64,000 bases of DNA from Thermoplasmata archaeon (GTDB lineage: Archaea > Thermoplasmatota > Thermoplasmata > Methanomassiliicoccales > Methanomethylophilaceae): contig SUTA01000002.1 of the NCBI GenBank assembly GCA_015063135.1, positions 62,001-126,000 of the forward strand, written 5' to 3'. Of the stretch, positions 9,711-18,678 are shown piece by piece. The notes under the pieces were generated by a model that was not told the DNA's origin, ran no database searches, and saw only the letters and a list, made by a program, of their open reading frames with translations. How positions within the stretch are numbered: the stretch's first letter is position 1; each line of letters starts with the position of its first letter. The translations under genes were made by a program, and so were the position numbers.

Positions 9711-9995
9711 ATGGACCAGATGATAAAACTGGCCATCCTGGCCGTGTACATCATCCTGAACATCGTGGCATTCCTGATGTACGTATGGGACAAGCACAAG
9801 GCGAAGAACGACAAGTGGAGGACCCCCGAGGCCACCCTCATCGCGATCGCCTTCTTCGGCCCGTTCGGCGCCACCGCCGGGATGCAGCTCGTCAGGCACA
9901 AGACCCGCAAGCCGAAGTTCAAGCTGGTCTACCTGTTCCTGGTCCTGCACATAATCGCCATCGCGTACCTTGCGTACGCCGGCTACATCTTCTGA
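9711..9995 (+). CDS. DUF1294-family small membrane protein
   Basis: A 94-residue protein with three predicted membrane helices. Around residues 26-60 it has the DUF1294 pattern (WDKHKAKNDKWRTPE, then FFGPFGATAGM and RHKTRKPKF). Function of the family is unknown. The start codon lies four bases after the flavodoxin stop, whose TGA is part of the ribosome binding sequence AGTGATC. Confidence 0.75.
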   Translation: MDQMIKLAILAVYIILNIVAFLMYVWDKHKAKNDKWRTPEATLIAIAFFGPFGATAGMQLVRHKTRKPKFKLVYLFLVLHIIAIAYLAYAGYIF

Positions 9996-10009
9996 GGGGG
10001 GACCCCCCC

Positions 10010-10948
10010 TCACATACCGTGGAGCTTCCTGACGTCCAGCTCCATGCCTGGCCTCCCCAACAGCAGGACCCTGCTGTCGGGAGCCTCTTTCAGTATCTCC
10101 ATCCCGACCATCCCGCCCAGGCGCTGAGAGAACTCCCTTATCTCCGAGAAAGACGGCATGGAGTCGATGGTGAGCCTCTGCCTCGAGCCTCCGACGAACA
10201 CGTATCCCTTCGGCTCTATCAGGTCCGGGTCCGCGATCCTGTCCAGGGCCGCGTACTCCTTCTCCCATCCGAAGTTCGACCCCTTCACCAGTGTGTGGCG
10301 GATGACCGTCCTGGTATCCAGCGATGGGAGGAGCTCCAGAGTCTCCATGAGCTTGGACCACCCGTCGGGGGACTTGGGCCTGCACACCTTGCGGTAGACC
10401 TCCTCGTTGGGGGCGGCGACCGTGACGTACAGCTGCATCGGAAGCTCGTCCAGGGCGGCCAGCCTCTCCGGGAACGTGCCGTTGGTGACCAGGAATGTCG
10501 TCATCTTCCTGGAATGGCACTCCTTGATGAAATCCGACAGGTACGGGTACGTTATGGGCTCCCCTGCGAGGGATATAGCGACCTGGTTGGGGTTGCAGGC
10601 CTCCTCAAACATCCTGATGTCGCAGCGCGGGTCCCCCTTGAACCCCGAGACCAGCTTCCTCTGGTGGGCGATCAATGCGTCCAGCATCTCCTTGGGCTCC
10701 GCCCAGTCCTTGACCTCGAAGTCGTTCTCCTGGACCCTCCAGCAGAAGGTGCACATGTGGCTGCAGGTGTTGATCGCTGGGGTCATCTGCAGGCACCTGT
10801 GGCTGCTGATGCCGTAGAAGTCCTGCTTGTAGCAGTGGCGCTCGTGGAGCATGCTCTCCTTCATCCAGTGGCAGAGCTTCACGGCGGCATGGTCGTTGTA
10901 CAGCCTGTACTGCTGCTTCGTCAGGAGCTCGCGGTATGCCTCGTCCAT
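10010..10948 (-). CDS. taw1: 4-demethylwyosine synthase, radical SAM (Taw1/TYW1)
   Basis: A 312-residue radical SAM enzyme that converts N1-methylguanosine-37 of tRNA-Phe to the tricyclic 4-demethylwyosine. The cluster motif CSHMCTFCW is near residue 58, preceded by YGISSHRCLQM, typical of archaeal Taw1. The SAM-binding GEP motif (LAGEPITYPY) is near 125 and VTNGTFPE near 150. The start at 10948 follows GTGATCAA, eight bases after the CGA that ends RfcL; a long in-frame extension to 11188 is antisense-like filler. Ends at TGA. Confidence 0.88.
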   Translation of the reverse strand: MDEAYRELLTKQQYRLYNDHAAVKLCHWMKESMLHERHCYKQDFYGISSHRCLQMTPAINTCSHMCTFCWRVQENDFEVKDWAEPKEMLDALIAHQRKLVSGFKGDPRCDIRMFEEACNPNQVAISLAGEPITYPYLSDFIKECHSRKMTTFLVTNGTFPERLAALDELPMQLYVTVAAPNEEVYRKVCRPKSPDGWSKLMETLELLPSLDTRTVIRHTLVKGSNFGWEKEYAALDRIADPDLIEPKGYVFVGGSRQRLTIDSMPSFSEIREFSQRLGGMVGMEILKEAPDSRVLLLGRPGMELDVRKLHGM

Positions 10949-10956
10949 TTGATCAC

Positions 10957-12387
10957 TCGGAAATCGAAAAGGCTCTTCTGGCCTGTGGGCTTCTGCTTGG
11001 CGGCGGGCAGCTGCGGTTCGGGCTCCGCAGGGGCCGGGGGGACGTAATCCCCGGACGTGCGCTGGGACTCCAGGCGCCTCTGCTCCAGGACCTCTGCCAC
11101 CTCGGCGTATATCGCCTTCACCTCCTTGGAATCCGTCTTCTTGCCCAGGATGAACCCGGTGTGGTTGGGCTCGAGGCCGATGGCGCACACCAGCGGGACC
11201 CTGGACGACGGGTCGTTGATCATGGTCTGCCTCAGATAGGGCAGGACGTCCAGGGACGCCCTCCTGGTGGACGTGTGGGCGTACTGGGAGACCAGGAGGA
11301 GGGTCTCTTTCCTGTTCTGCCTCACGGCCTTGCTCCTGGCCATCTTGGACAGGTACATCGGGAACCTGATCCTGTCATGGCTGGTCTCGCCGGAGAACCG
11401 GGCGGTGGCAACCCCCATCGTCATCAGGTCGGTGGCATAGGACCAGAAGCGGAAGTACTGCCTCCTCATGACCCTGCCCAGGAAGACATCGGCGCGGGAC
11501 ATCTTCTCGTACCCGCGCATGAGGTCCCCCCTGTCCCTGTACTCGAATGGAAGGTTCTCGTCCAGCCACAGCTGGAGCTCCCCCGGCTCCGCATCCACCT
11601 CCATGTACAGCCTCCTGGCCGCCGAGGGGTCGTCCCTCCTGAAAACGGCCGACATCACGGCGTACATGTCAGTGCGGTTGTCCCTGGGGGACAGCTGGTC
11701 GGCCATCTCCTCCGTGATGGTCCCGGTGCCCAGGGACAGGGACTCCAGGTTCCTGACGGCGGCCCTCATGTCCCCGTCGGCGCTGGCGGCGATCTTCAGG
11801 GCGACCTCCTGGGGGAGGTTCACCTCCTCGTTCTCGGCGATGGCCATCAGGACCTTGGCGATCGTCGCCGCCTGCGGCTTCTTGAATGTGATCTGCAGCG
11901 TCGAGGACTTTACCGCGGAGCTCTTCCTGCTTAGCGCGTAGAAGTCGTTGACGATCAGTATGACCGGCTGCATGGTGGTCTGGATGAGCTTGTCTATCAC
12001 GGGGACCGCTCCGCGGTCGGCGTTGCCGAACAGGCTGTCCGCCTCGTCGAGGACGATCAGCTTCATCCCGCCCTCGCTGGCCTTCATGAACCTCCCGTCG
12101 TCGGAGAACGTGTTGAACAGCGAGCCCTTCCTGGCGACCTGCTCTATGTCCTTGCCGGTGCGCTGGTCGGAGGCGTTCATCTCCACGATCCCCCAGCCCA
12201 TCTCCCTGGCCAGGGCCTCGGCCGAGGTGGTCTTCCCTATCCCCGGGGGGCCCATTAGCACGACCGCCCTCATCTCGGGCACGCCGTGCTGCCATGACCT
12301 GGCCCAGGCTCTGAGCGTGTTGACGGCCGTCGGGTTCCCGAGCACGCCGTCCAGGTTCTGGGGCCTGTACTTCTCGGTCCAGTCCAT
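10957..12387 (-). CDS. rfcL: Replication factor C large subunit; ends at CGA
   Basis: A 476-residue clamp-loader large subunit. It begins MDWTEKYRPQNLDGVLGNP, with Walker A MGPPGIGKTT near residue 40, Walker B LIVLDEAD near 103 and a sensor-1 region. The C-terminus QKSLFDF is a canonical PCNA-interacting (PIP) box, which in RfcL lies at the very end. Here it is followed at once by CGA. Read as Arg, the protein would gain 12 residues and overlap taw1. The start overlaps the CGA of the upstream zinc-ribbon gene (CGATG), the equivalent of a TGATG stop-start. Confidence 0.9.
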
Positions 12388-12857
12388 CGCTTCGCCCCTG
12401 ATGAGTAGATGACGCGGTAGAGGTCGAACAGCTGGTACATGAACGCTATGATCCTGATGAACATGATGGCGAACGAGGGGGCCACGGTGTATCCGGGGTA
12501 TATCAGCCAGAGGACCCCGGAGATCACCAGGAACATCCCCCCTCTGATGTACTGCTTCATCAGGATGTGCCCCAGGCCGAATATGTTGAAGAATCCCGGC
12601 ACCAGGGCCAGCAGGAGCGCCACCATGGCCTTCTTCCTGACCTCCTCGGGCAGCCCCCTGACGAGGGGCGTGCCGCATTTCGGGCATACGTCCTCGTTGC
12701 CGGTGAGCGGCTCGCCGCACTTGTGGCAGGTCATCGCCGTGGATTCGCCGCCCCCCTCGTCGAGGGTGAGGGCCTTGTCCTTCATCGCCCCGCATGCGTA
12801 GCAGAAGTCAGAATCCGCAGGGATCTCCTTGCCGCACTGGGAGCAAATGTACCTCAT
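12387..12857 (-). CDS. Double zinc-ribbon membrane protein; ends at CGA
   Basis: A 156-residue protein with two rubredoxin-like zinc ribbons, CSQCGKEIPADSDFCYACG at the N-terminus and CHKCG...CPKCG near residue 44. Two or three hydrophobic segments follow (about residues 75-145). It ends SSGAK then CGA, which overlaps the RfcL ATG by one base. Read as Arg, it would run 39 codons into rfcL. Function unknown; such ribbons usually mediate protein contacts. Starts four bases inside the end of the upstream ABC gene. Confidence 0.72.
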
Positions 12858-13654
12858 CCGATCACCGAACCCGCGATATGCATGCGGTATATCCCGTCAT
12901 CGCATTCGACCCTTATATCTTCCCCGTACAGTTCCGACACCTCAGCATCGGTGAGAAGCTCGTCTTTGGGGCCGTCGGCGATGATCCTCCCGTCCTTCAC
13001 CATGACGATGCGGCGGATGCCGACGGGGATGTCTGTGAGGTCGTGGGTGACCATCACGATGCACACCCCGTTTTCCATCAGGATGTCGAACATCGCCCTG
13101 AAGCGGCTCTTCATCGATATGTCGAGACCGGTCATGGGCTCGTCGAGGACCAGCATCTCTGGCTCCGTCACCAGTGCCCTGGCGATGAGCGCCCTGCGCA
13201 TCTCCCCCAGGGACACCACGCCGATGGGGCTGTCCATGAGCCCTTCGATGCCCAATGTCCTGGCCGCCGATTCCGCGGCCGATTCCATGGCCGGCGTCAC
13301 GGTGCTGCAGCGGAACACGTCCAGGCTGCTGAAGAACCCGGACTCTATGACCTCCCTGACGGTGGTCTCCTCCCTGAACCTCCCCTGGAGGTCCATGGAC
13401 ACTATCCCCATCCTGGAGCGGAGCTCGAAGACGTTCCACCTCTCCAGGCCGAACAGCCTGAAGGTCGCGGGGTCGTCCTCGTCGTAGTACGGGAGCACCT
13501 CGCCGCGGATGAGCTTGACCAGGGTGGTCTTCCCTGAGCCGTTGGGCCCTATGATGGCCACGTTCTCGCCGCGCGCTATGCGCAGGTCCACGGAGCTCAG
13601 GATGTGCTTCCCTCCGCGTACCACCGAGACGTTGCCCAGCTCAACAGCATCCAT
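12854..13654 (-). CDS. ABC-type ATP-binding protein, orphan
   Basis: A 266-residue ABC ATPase with Walker A GPNGSGKTT (about residue 36), signature VSLGEMRRA (about 148), Walker B MLVLDEP (about 168) and switch region VTHDLTDIP. The insertion around residues 55-75 (EVLPYYDEDDPATFRLFG) resembles ModF/YlmA-like cytoplasmic ABC proteins. No permease is next to it, so it may pair with a distant permease or act without transport. Ends at TGA with a 4-base overlap to the zinc-ribbon gene. Confidence 0.8.
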   Translation of the reverse strand: MDAVELGNVSVVRGGKHILSSVDLRIARGENVAIIGPNGSGKTTLVKLIRGEVLPYYDEDDPATFRLFGLERWNVFELRSRMGIVSMDLQGRFREETTVREVIESGFFSSLDVFRCSTVTPAMESAAESAARTLGIEGLMDSPIGVVSLGEMRRALIARALVTEPEMLVLDEPMTGLDISMKSRFRAMFDILMENGVCIVMVTHDLTDIPVGIRRIVMVKDGRIIADGPKDELLTDAEVSELYGEDIRVECDDGIYRMHIAGSVIG

Positions 13655-13679
13655 GCCCCTTCAAACGCGCGGGCGTATT

Positions 13680-13973
13680 TTATTCTTGCACCACGGATGC
13701 GCGGAGCAGGTGCTCGCGTATGCGGAAGAGGTCCGATGCGATCTGCCTCCCGCCGCTGGTCAGGGAGTACTCGGTGCACCCGTCCCTCTCGCCGACAGAG
13801 AGTATTCCCGCCTCCGCGAGCCTAGCCAGCTTCCTTGGCATGCTCCCCACCCCCGATACCTCCTGGTAGATCCTGGTCTTCCTGCTGGGTCCGCATGCGT
13901 AGAGCATGAGGATCACGCCTATGTTGTGCTTGTCCTCCAGGAGCTCGAGCCCCCTCGAGTAATTGGTTGTCAT
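13680..13973 (-). CDS. Winged-helix transcriptional regulator
   Basis: A 97-residue single-domain regulator whose helix-turn-helix region lies about residues 28-60 (RKTRIYQEVSGVGSMPRKLARLAEAGIL) with a wing SVGERDGCTEYSLT. It resembles the regulator at 48548-48913, which shares the MPxKLxxLxExGIL recognition-helix pattern. Targets unknown; it lies between the symporter and the ABC ATPase gene. Ends at TAA. Confidence 0.7.
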   Translation of the reverse strand: MTTNYSRGLELLEDKHNIGVILMLYACGPSRKTRIYQEVSGVGSMPRKLARLAEAGILSVGERDGCTEYSLTSGGRQIASDLFRIREHLLRASVVQE

Positions 13974-13986
13974 GATGGAAAAAGCC

Positions 13987-14009
13987 GGGGGCGGTATATG
14001 AACCGCCCC
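13987..14009 (-). terminator. Hairpin terminator after the symporter gene
   Basis: GGGGCGGT pairs with ACCGCCCC around a six-base loop. On the minus strand the stem comes after the symporter stop and is followed by CCGGCTTTTT. Confidence 0.55.
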
Positions 14010-14031
14010 TTAGCGCCAGCAAATCGTTTAG

Positions 14032-15672
14032 TCACGCCGTTAACGGCTCGGGCTCCTCCGCGCGCCTGAACGCCAGGAGGGAGACCGCCATCACCACGAT
14101 GGACAGCGGCAGGGCCACGACCAGCGGGTCCAGGTAGGCGACTATGGAATCCGGGAACAGCACCGCGTTGCCGGTGATGATCTTGCAGATGGGCAGGAAC
14201 ACCGAGGTCCCCGCATTGATGAACAGCGCCATGACCATGTAAGACACGGTTCCGGCCACTATGCTGTAGATGGCGGCCTTCTTGCACGGGCGCTTCGAGT
14301 ATATCCCGTGGAAGTACGCCGGCAATAGAGCAGCCGCGGTGAGCCCCATGAACACGGACGTGGCCTTCGCGATGATGTCCTTGGGCATGAGGTAGCAGTA
14401 GACGACCACCATAACCAGGATGAGCACGATGCAGATCCTGTTGACCCTGACGTTCTGGGAGTCCCCCCTCATGTTGCCCTTCTTGTTCTGCCACAGCGTG
14501 AACAGGTCGTACCCCGCGGCTCCGCCGATGGTGTGCATCAGGGCGGAGATGGTGGAGATCGCGGCGCAGACCAGGGACAGCAGGAACAGCGAGATGAACA
14601 CGTCGCCGAAGGTGATGTCGTGGAACACCTCCAGGATGTACTGGGGGATGATGAAGTCCGTGCCCAGGCCGAGCTCGCCCATGTACTGGGCGGAGGTAAG
14701 GCCGTAGAGGTTGTCGAAGTAGACGTTGGTGAGGGGACCGACGGTGTAGGCGGCCCCGACGATGATGAACATGAACACGGATCCGATGATCAGGGACTTG
14801 TCCAGGTCCCTGTCGCTCTTGGCCGACATGTACCTGACCACCAGCTGGGGCTGCGTCAGCGCGCCGATCCCCACGCCAAGGAAGAACGTGGTGACCACCG
14901 TCATCCACTCCTTCGTCCCGAACGAAGCCGTTTCGGTCCACCCGTTGAACCCCGGCAGCACCCCCAGCCCGGACTCGCCTATCTTAGCGTCCCAAAGATT
15001 GGACAGGGACTCGTTCCCCTCGGCGACCCCTCCCATGGTGTAGAAGGTCACGAGCAGGATGACGGCCATCCCGATGAACATGACGGCTGCCTGCAGGGCA
15101 TCGTTGTACATGACCGCGATGATGCCGCCATAGACGACGTAGAAGGCCACGATGATGGACAGCGCAATCAGGATGTAGTTGTAGAACTCGTTCAGGCCCA
15201 TGACGGTCGCCAGGGAGTTCACGCCACCCTTCAGGACGGCGGCGGCGTAAATGGGCATCATGACGATGATGAGAATGGCGGTGAATGCGCGGATGCCCCT
15301 GGAGGCGTAGATCTTGCCCATGAGGTCCGCGAAGGTGGATGCGCCGTGCTTGAGGCCGGCGCGCCTGGTCCTCTTCCCGAAGATCAGGAATGCGACGACC
15401 AGGCCGATGAAAAGGTTCAGGAAACAGAGCCACATCAGCGACATCCCGTGGACGGCCGCCTGGCCACCGAAGCCTATGACCGCGGAGGCGCTCAGGAACG
15501 TGGCCCCGTAGGAAAGGGCGATGATGATGGGGCTGGTCTTGCTCCTCCCCAGCAGGAAGTCCTGGTTGTGGCGGGTGTTCTTGTAACCGTACCATCCGAG
15601 GAAGATGGTGGCGGCGGTGAACACCGCTATCATCACGCCGAACACGATCAGATTGACGCCCTCGGTTGCCAC
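14032..15672 (-). CDS. Sodium:solute symporter family transporter
   Basis: A 546-residue transporter of the SSS family with 13 or 14 membrane helices. A FLLGRS motif lies after helix 1 and the SLSYGATFLSASAVIGFGG-type sodium-site region is near residues 53-70. The central signature LGVGIGALTQPQLVVRYM is near 265. It would import an anion, organic acid or amino acid with Na+. It starts with GTG at 15672 behind GGAGGGAG, overlapping the end of its small partner by 11 bases. Substrate is not predictable. Ends at TGA. Confidence 0.82.
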   Translation of the reverse strand: MATEGVNLIVFGVMIAVFTAATIFLGWYGYKNTRHNQDFLLGRSKTSPIIIALSYGATFLSASAVIGFGGQAAVHGMSLMWLCFLNLFIGLVVAFLIFGKRTRRAGLKHGASTFADLMGKIYASRGIRAFTAILIIVMMPIYAAAVLKGGVNSLATVMGLNEFYNYILIALSIIVAFYVVYGGIIAVMYNDALQAAVMFIGMAVILLVTFYTMGGVAEGNESLSNLWDAKIGESGLGVLPGFNGWTETASFGTKEWMTVVTTFFLGVGIGALTQPQLVVRYMSAKSDRDLDKSLIIGSVFMFIIVGAAYTVGPLTNVYFDNLYGLTSAQYMGELGLGTDFIIPQYILEVFHDITFGDVFISLFLLSLVCAAISTISALMHTIGGAAGYDLFTLWQNKKGNMRGDSQNVRVNRICIVLILVMVVVYCYLMPKDIIAKATSVFMGLTAAALLPAYFHGIYSKRPCKKAAIYSIVAGTVSYMVMALFINAGTSVFLPICKIITGNAVLFPDSIVAYLDPLVVALPLSIVVMAVSLLAFRRAEEPEPLTA

Positions 15673-15811
15673 CCTCTCCCTCCTCGGTATCCTCGGGCTC
15701 CTCGGGTTCGCGGCCCTTTATCCATCCGTAAACAACGCAGAACACCACGCAGATCATGCATCCGGCGTATGCCGCTATGGTCCACGGGTCGGTCAATCCT
15801 AGAAATGCCAT
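15662..15811 (-). CDS. Symporter small accessory membrane protein (49 aa); ends at CGA
   Basis: A 49-residue protein with one membrane helix (TIAAYAGCMICVVFCVVYGW, residues 11-30) and a short acidic tail. Small one-helix proteins of this type are encoded directly before SSS transporters in methanogens and are thought to be subunits. The end is set by CGA after EGGN. With the standard code the frame would run a further 226 codons antiparallel in register inside the symporter, which hides this gene. GTGA precedes the ATG at 15811. Confidence 0.72.
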
Positions 15812-15821
15812 TCGCTTCACC

Positions 15822-15838
15822 GTGCTAAATGTTAGCAC
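15822..15838 (-). promoter_or_regulatory. Palindrome between promoter and start of the symporter operon
   Basis: A perfect inverted repeat, GTGCTAA-ATG-TTAGCAC, lies 11 bases before the ATG of the small protein. A TATA-like TTTAAGTA sits about 25 bases farther upstream (around 15858-15868), so the palindrome coincides with the predicted transcription start. That is a classical repressor position. The cognate regulator is unknown. Confidence 0.5.
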
Positions 15839-16020
15839 TACTCACTATGCTGATTTGATACTTAAAGGTGACGTACATCAATGGACAAAAATGACCATAT
15901 TACGAACCATAGATTCGTATTAAAAAATGGAACCGCATCTGATTGACTTTTCCCACAATTAATAATGTCTGGCTATAATTTTAGGGGCCATTAAAAAAAT
16001 GACAAGGTTAATATTGGAAA

Positions 16021-16038
16021 TATACCTAGGGGGGTATA
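16021..16038 (+). promoter_or_regulatory. Metal-responsive operator-like inverted repeat
   Basis: TATACC-TAGGGG-GGTATA is a symmetrical site with a G-rich centre, ten bases before the ATG of the HMA protein and near the predicted transcription start. It resembles CsoR-type operators (TACC...GGGGTA) that control copper or related metal efflux genes. No csoR gene is present in the window. Confidence 0.5.
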
Positions 16039-16047
16039 GGTAATACT

Positions 16048-16272
16048 ATGAAGACTGTACTCAAAATAGAGGGCCTCGACTGCGCCAACTGCGCCGCGAA
16101 GATCGAAGACGGAGTGAAGAAGATCCCCGGCGTCGAGAGCGCAAAGCTCTCCTTCATGACTCAGAAGCTCACCATCGAGGCCCCCGAGGACAAGATGGAT
16201 GCCATCATCGAGGAGGCGACCAGGATCGCCAAGAAGATAGAGGGCGACGTCACGGTCTGCAAGCTCAAGTGA
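16048..16272 (+). CDS. Heavy-metal-associated (HMA) domain protein, CopZ-like
   Basis: A 74-residue ferredoxin-fold metal chaperone with the metal-binding motif GLDCANCAAKIE at residues 9-20. It is encoded directly before a P1B-ATPase that lacks its own N-terminal HMA domain, so it probably hands metal to that pump or acts as its detached domain. Ends at TGA, which also forms part of the ribosome binding site AGTGATC for the ATPase. Confidence 0.85.
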   Translation: MKTVLKIEGLDCANCAAKIEDGVKKIPGVESAKLSFMTQKLTIEAPEDKMDAIIEEATRIAKKIEGDVTVCKLK

Positions 16273-16277
16273 TCCCC

Positions 16278-18158
16278 ATGGATAACTTCGAGAAGAGGAT
16301 GGTCATCGGCGGGATCATCTTCGCCATAGGCATGGTGTGCCACTATGCCTTGGAGGTGGATGACTACATCCAGCTCGCCATCTTCGCCGCCGGCTACCTG
16401 GTGGTGGGCTACGACGTACTCATCAAGACCGCCAAGAACCTCAGCCACGGGCAGGTTTTCGACGAGCATTTCCTCATGACCGTCGCCACGGTTGGCGCGT
16501 TCGTCATCGGAGAGTACCCCGAGGGAATGGCGGTCATGCTGTTCTTCCAGGTCGGCGAATGGTTCGAGAAGACCGCCGTCAGGAGGACACGCGGGTCCAT
16601 CTCCGAGCTGGTGGACCTCCAGCCCGAGTATGCCAACGTCCTCAGGGACGGGGAGATCGAGAAGGTCGACCCCGACGAGGTCGAGGTCGGGGACACCATC
16701 GTGGTAATGCCCGGGGAGAAGATCCCGCTCGACGGCAGGATAACCAGCGGATCCACATCCCTGGATACCAAGTCCCTCACCGGAGAATCCGTGCCCCGCG
16801 ACGTGTCCGTCGGAGACGAGGTCATCAGCGGGACCGTCAACATCTCCTCCAAGATAGAGGTGGAGGTCACCAAGGACTACGATGACTCCACCGTCACCAA
16901 GGTGCTGGAGCTCATCGAGGATTCGGCCACGAACAAAGCCCCCACGGAGCGCTTCATCACCAAGTTCGCCAGGTACTACACCCCCGCGGTCGTCCTCGCG
17001 GCCGTCATCGTCGCCGTCGTGCCGATACTGCTGGGCTACGATGCAGAGACATGGGTCTACAGGGCACTAACCTTCCTGGTCGTCTCATGCCCCTGCGCCC
17101 TGGTCATCTCCGTCCCGCTCGGGTACTTCTGCGGCATCGGGGCAGCATCCAAGGAGGGCATACTGATCAAGGGAGGCAACTACCTCGAAGCCCTGGCATC
17201 CGCGGAGACCGTCGTCATGGACAAGACCGGGACCCTCACAGAGGGCAGGTTCGAGGTCAGCCACATGCACGCCATAGGCTGCACCGAGGAGGAGCTCCTG
17301 AAGCACGCGGCCATAGCCGAGACCTTCAGCAACCACCCCGTGGCCATATCCATCAAGGATGCGCACGAGGGGGACGTAGATGCCTCCGAGGTCAGCGAGT
17401 CCGACGAACTGCCCGGCAAAGGTGTCCGCGTGGTCCACAGGGGAAGGGAGATCCACGCCGGCAACATCAGGCTCATGCAGGACCTCGGCTACGAGTACTG
17501 CGACGAGCCCGTGGCCGGCACGAGCGTCCACGTCGCGGTCGACGGCGAGTACAAGGGGCACATCACCTGCTCCGACGTCGTCAAGGCCGATACCAAGGAA
17601 GTCATCGCAAGGATGAAAGCCGAGGGCATCAAGAAGACGGTCATGCTCTCCGGCGACGCGAAGATCGTCGCCGAGGACGTGGCCGGCACGCTTGGGATCG
17701 ACGAGGTCCACGCAGAGCTGCTCCCCGCCGACAAGACCGAGCACCTGAAGCAGATAATGGCCGAGAACAGCGGTAAGACCGTCTACGTGGGCGACGGGAT
17801 AAACGACGCCCCGTCGCTCGCCCTGGCCGACGTGGGCATCGCCATGGGGGCCATGGGGTCCGACGCCGCCATAGAGGCGGCCGACCTGGTCATCATGGAC
17901 GATGACATCGGCAAGATACCGGACGCCATAGCCCTCTCCCATAAAGTCAACAGGATCGTCATGGAGAACATCGTGTTCGCCCTGGCAATCAAGTTCCTGC
18001 TCCTGGGCCTGGCCACATTCGGCATCGCCAACATGTGGGTCGCCGTCTTCGGGGATGTCGGCGTGTCAGTCATCGCCATCCTCAACGCCATGAGGTGCAT
18101 GAAGATGGCAAGGCAGAAGAGCCCCAAGTCCTCGGATAAGCCCGCATCTGCCGAATAA
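16278..18158 (+). CDS. P1B-type heavy-metal-transporting ATPase
   Basis: A 626-residue efflux pump. It shows the CPC membrane motif (VSCPCALVIS near residue 270), phosphorylation motif DKTGTLT near 315, an SNHP motif near 354, and GDGINDAPSL near 508. The last helices contain a Lys (AIKFLLLG) and an Asp-x-Gly (FGDVG). In the family these mark Zn/Cd/Pb pumps (P1B-2) rather than Cu pumps, although the upstream operator looks CsoR-like; the metal is therefore uncertain. ATG 16278 is preferred over GTG 16269 because AGTGATC lies just before it. Ends at TAA. Confidence 0.85.
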   Translation: MDNFEKRMVIGGIIFAIGMVCHYALEVDDYIQLAIFAAGYLVVGYDVLIKTAKNLSHGQVFDEHFLMTVATVGAFVIGEYPEGMAVMLFFQVGEWFEKTAVRRTRGSISELVDLQPEYANVLRDGEIEKVDPDEVEVGDTIVVMPGEKIPLDGRITSGSTSLDTKSLTGESVPRDVSVGDEVISGTVNISSKIEVEVTKDYDDSTVTKVLELIEDSATNKAPTERFITKFARYYTPAVVLAAVIVAVVPILLGYDAETWVYRALTFLVVSCPCALVISVPLGYFCGIGAASKEGILIKGGNYLEALASAETVVMDKTGTLTEGRFEVSHMHAIGCTEEELLKHAAIAETFSNHPVAISIKDAHEGDVDASEVSESDELPGKGVRVVHRGREIHAGNIRLMQDLGYEYCDEPVAGTSVHVAVDGEYKGHITCSDVVKADTKEVIARMKAEGIKKTVMLSGDAKIVAEDVAGTLGIDEVHAELLPADKTEHLKQIMAENSGKTVYVGDGINDAPSLALADVGIAMGAMGSDAAIEAADLVIMDDDIGKIPDAIALSHKVNRIVMENIVFALAIKFLLLGLATFGIANMWVAVFGDVGVSVIAILNAMRCMKMARQKSPKSSDKPASAE

Positions 18159-18167
18159 ACCGAAAAC

Positions 18168-18210
18168 CGTGCCCTCCTGAAGGGCACGGCGACTTCCTCT
18201 TTCTTCTTTT
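18168..18210 (+). terminator. Hairpin terminator after the P1B-ATPase
   Basis: CGTGCCCT pairs perfectly with AGGGCACG around a five-base loop, followed by a pyrimidine-rich run ending in TTCTTTT. Confidence 0.65.
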
Positions 18211-18361
18211 ATCGTCCTTTTGATTTCAAGGATCTGGGTAATCTCCCGCCTGCTACAATGCAAGATTGTCGGCGGATACCTCCAACTAGCCTTGGCACAG
18301 ATCATCGGAAATCCCGAGGAAGCCATGGAAAGGTATTTTATCAAGTCCATTAATCACGTCG

Positions 18362-18672
18362 TTGTCTGGCTTGACCGGGGCGCTAGGCGTGCCCTCTTCC
18401 TGAAATCGTCTACACGCAGGGGTGACAGCAGGGGACGGCTCCTCTGAACATTCAAGCCCACCTAGTGACAATGAAATCTTGTCCTGCAGAGTCGGAGTTT
18501 GCGACGAAAGCGGCCGGAGGGTCGCGGTTCACGCATCAATCGGGGGAACCGGGTCAGGTCCTGACGGGAGCAGCCTCACTTCGAACCACTGACGTTTGCG
18601 GGGTAGCAGGGTCGAGAAGCGAAGTGGCAAACTTGGATTGGGATGGGGTGTCAACCCCTGTGGCCAGGCACT
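18362..18672 (+). ncRNA. ffs: Signal recognition particle 7S RNA
   Basis: About 310 bases without a credible protein frame. The helix-8 core GTCAGGTCCTGACGGGAGCAGCC (18553-18575) carries the SRP54-binding elements GTCAGG and GGAGCAGCC. A 5' GGGGCGCTAGGCGTGCCC block (about 18377-18394) fits the archaeal helix 3/4 region. The 5' TCTGGC can pair with the 3' GCCAGG to close the ends. A TATA-like TATTTTAT (about 18333-18340) lies at the right distance upstream. Exact ends are estimated. It would form the scaffold for SRP19 and SRP54 in membrane-protein targeting. The stretch 18211-18361 otherwise shows nothing. Confidence 0.8.
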
Positions 18673-18678
18673 TATGCA

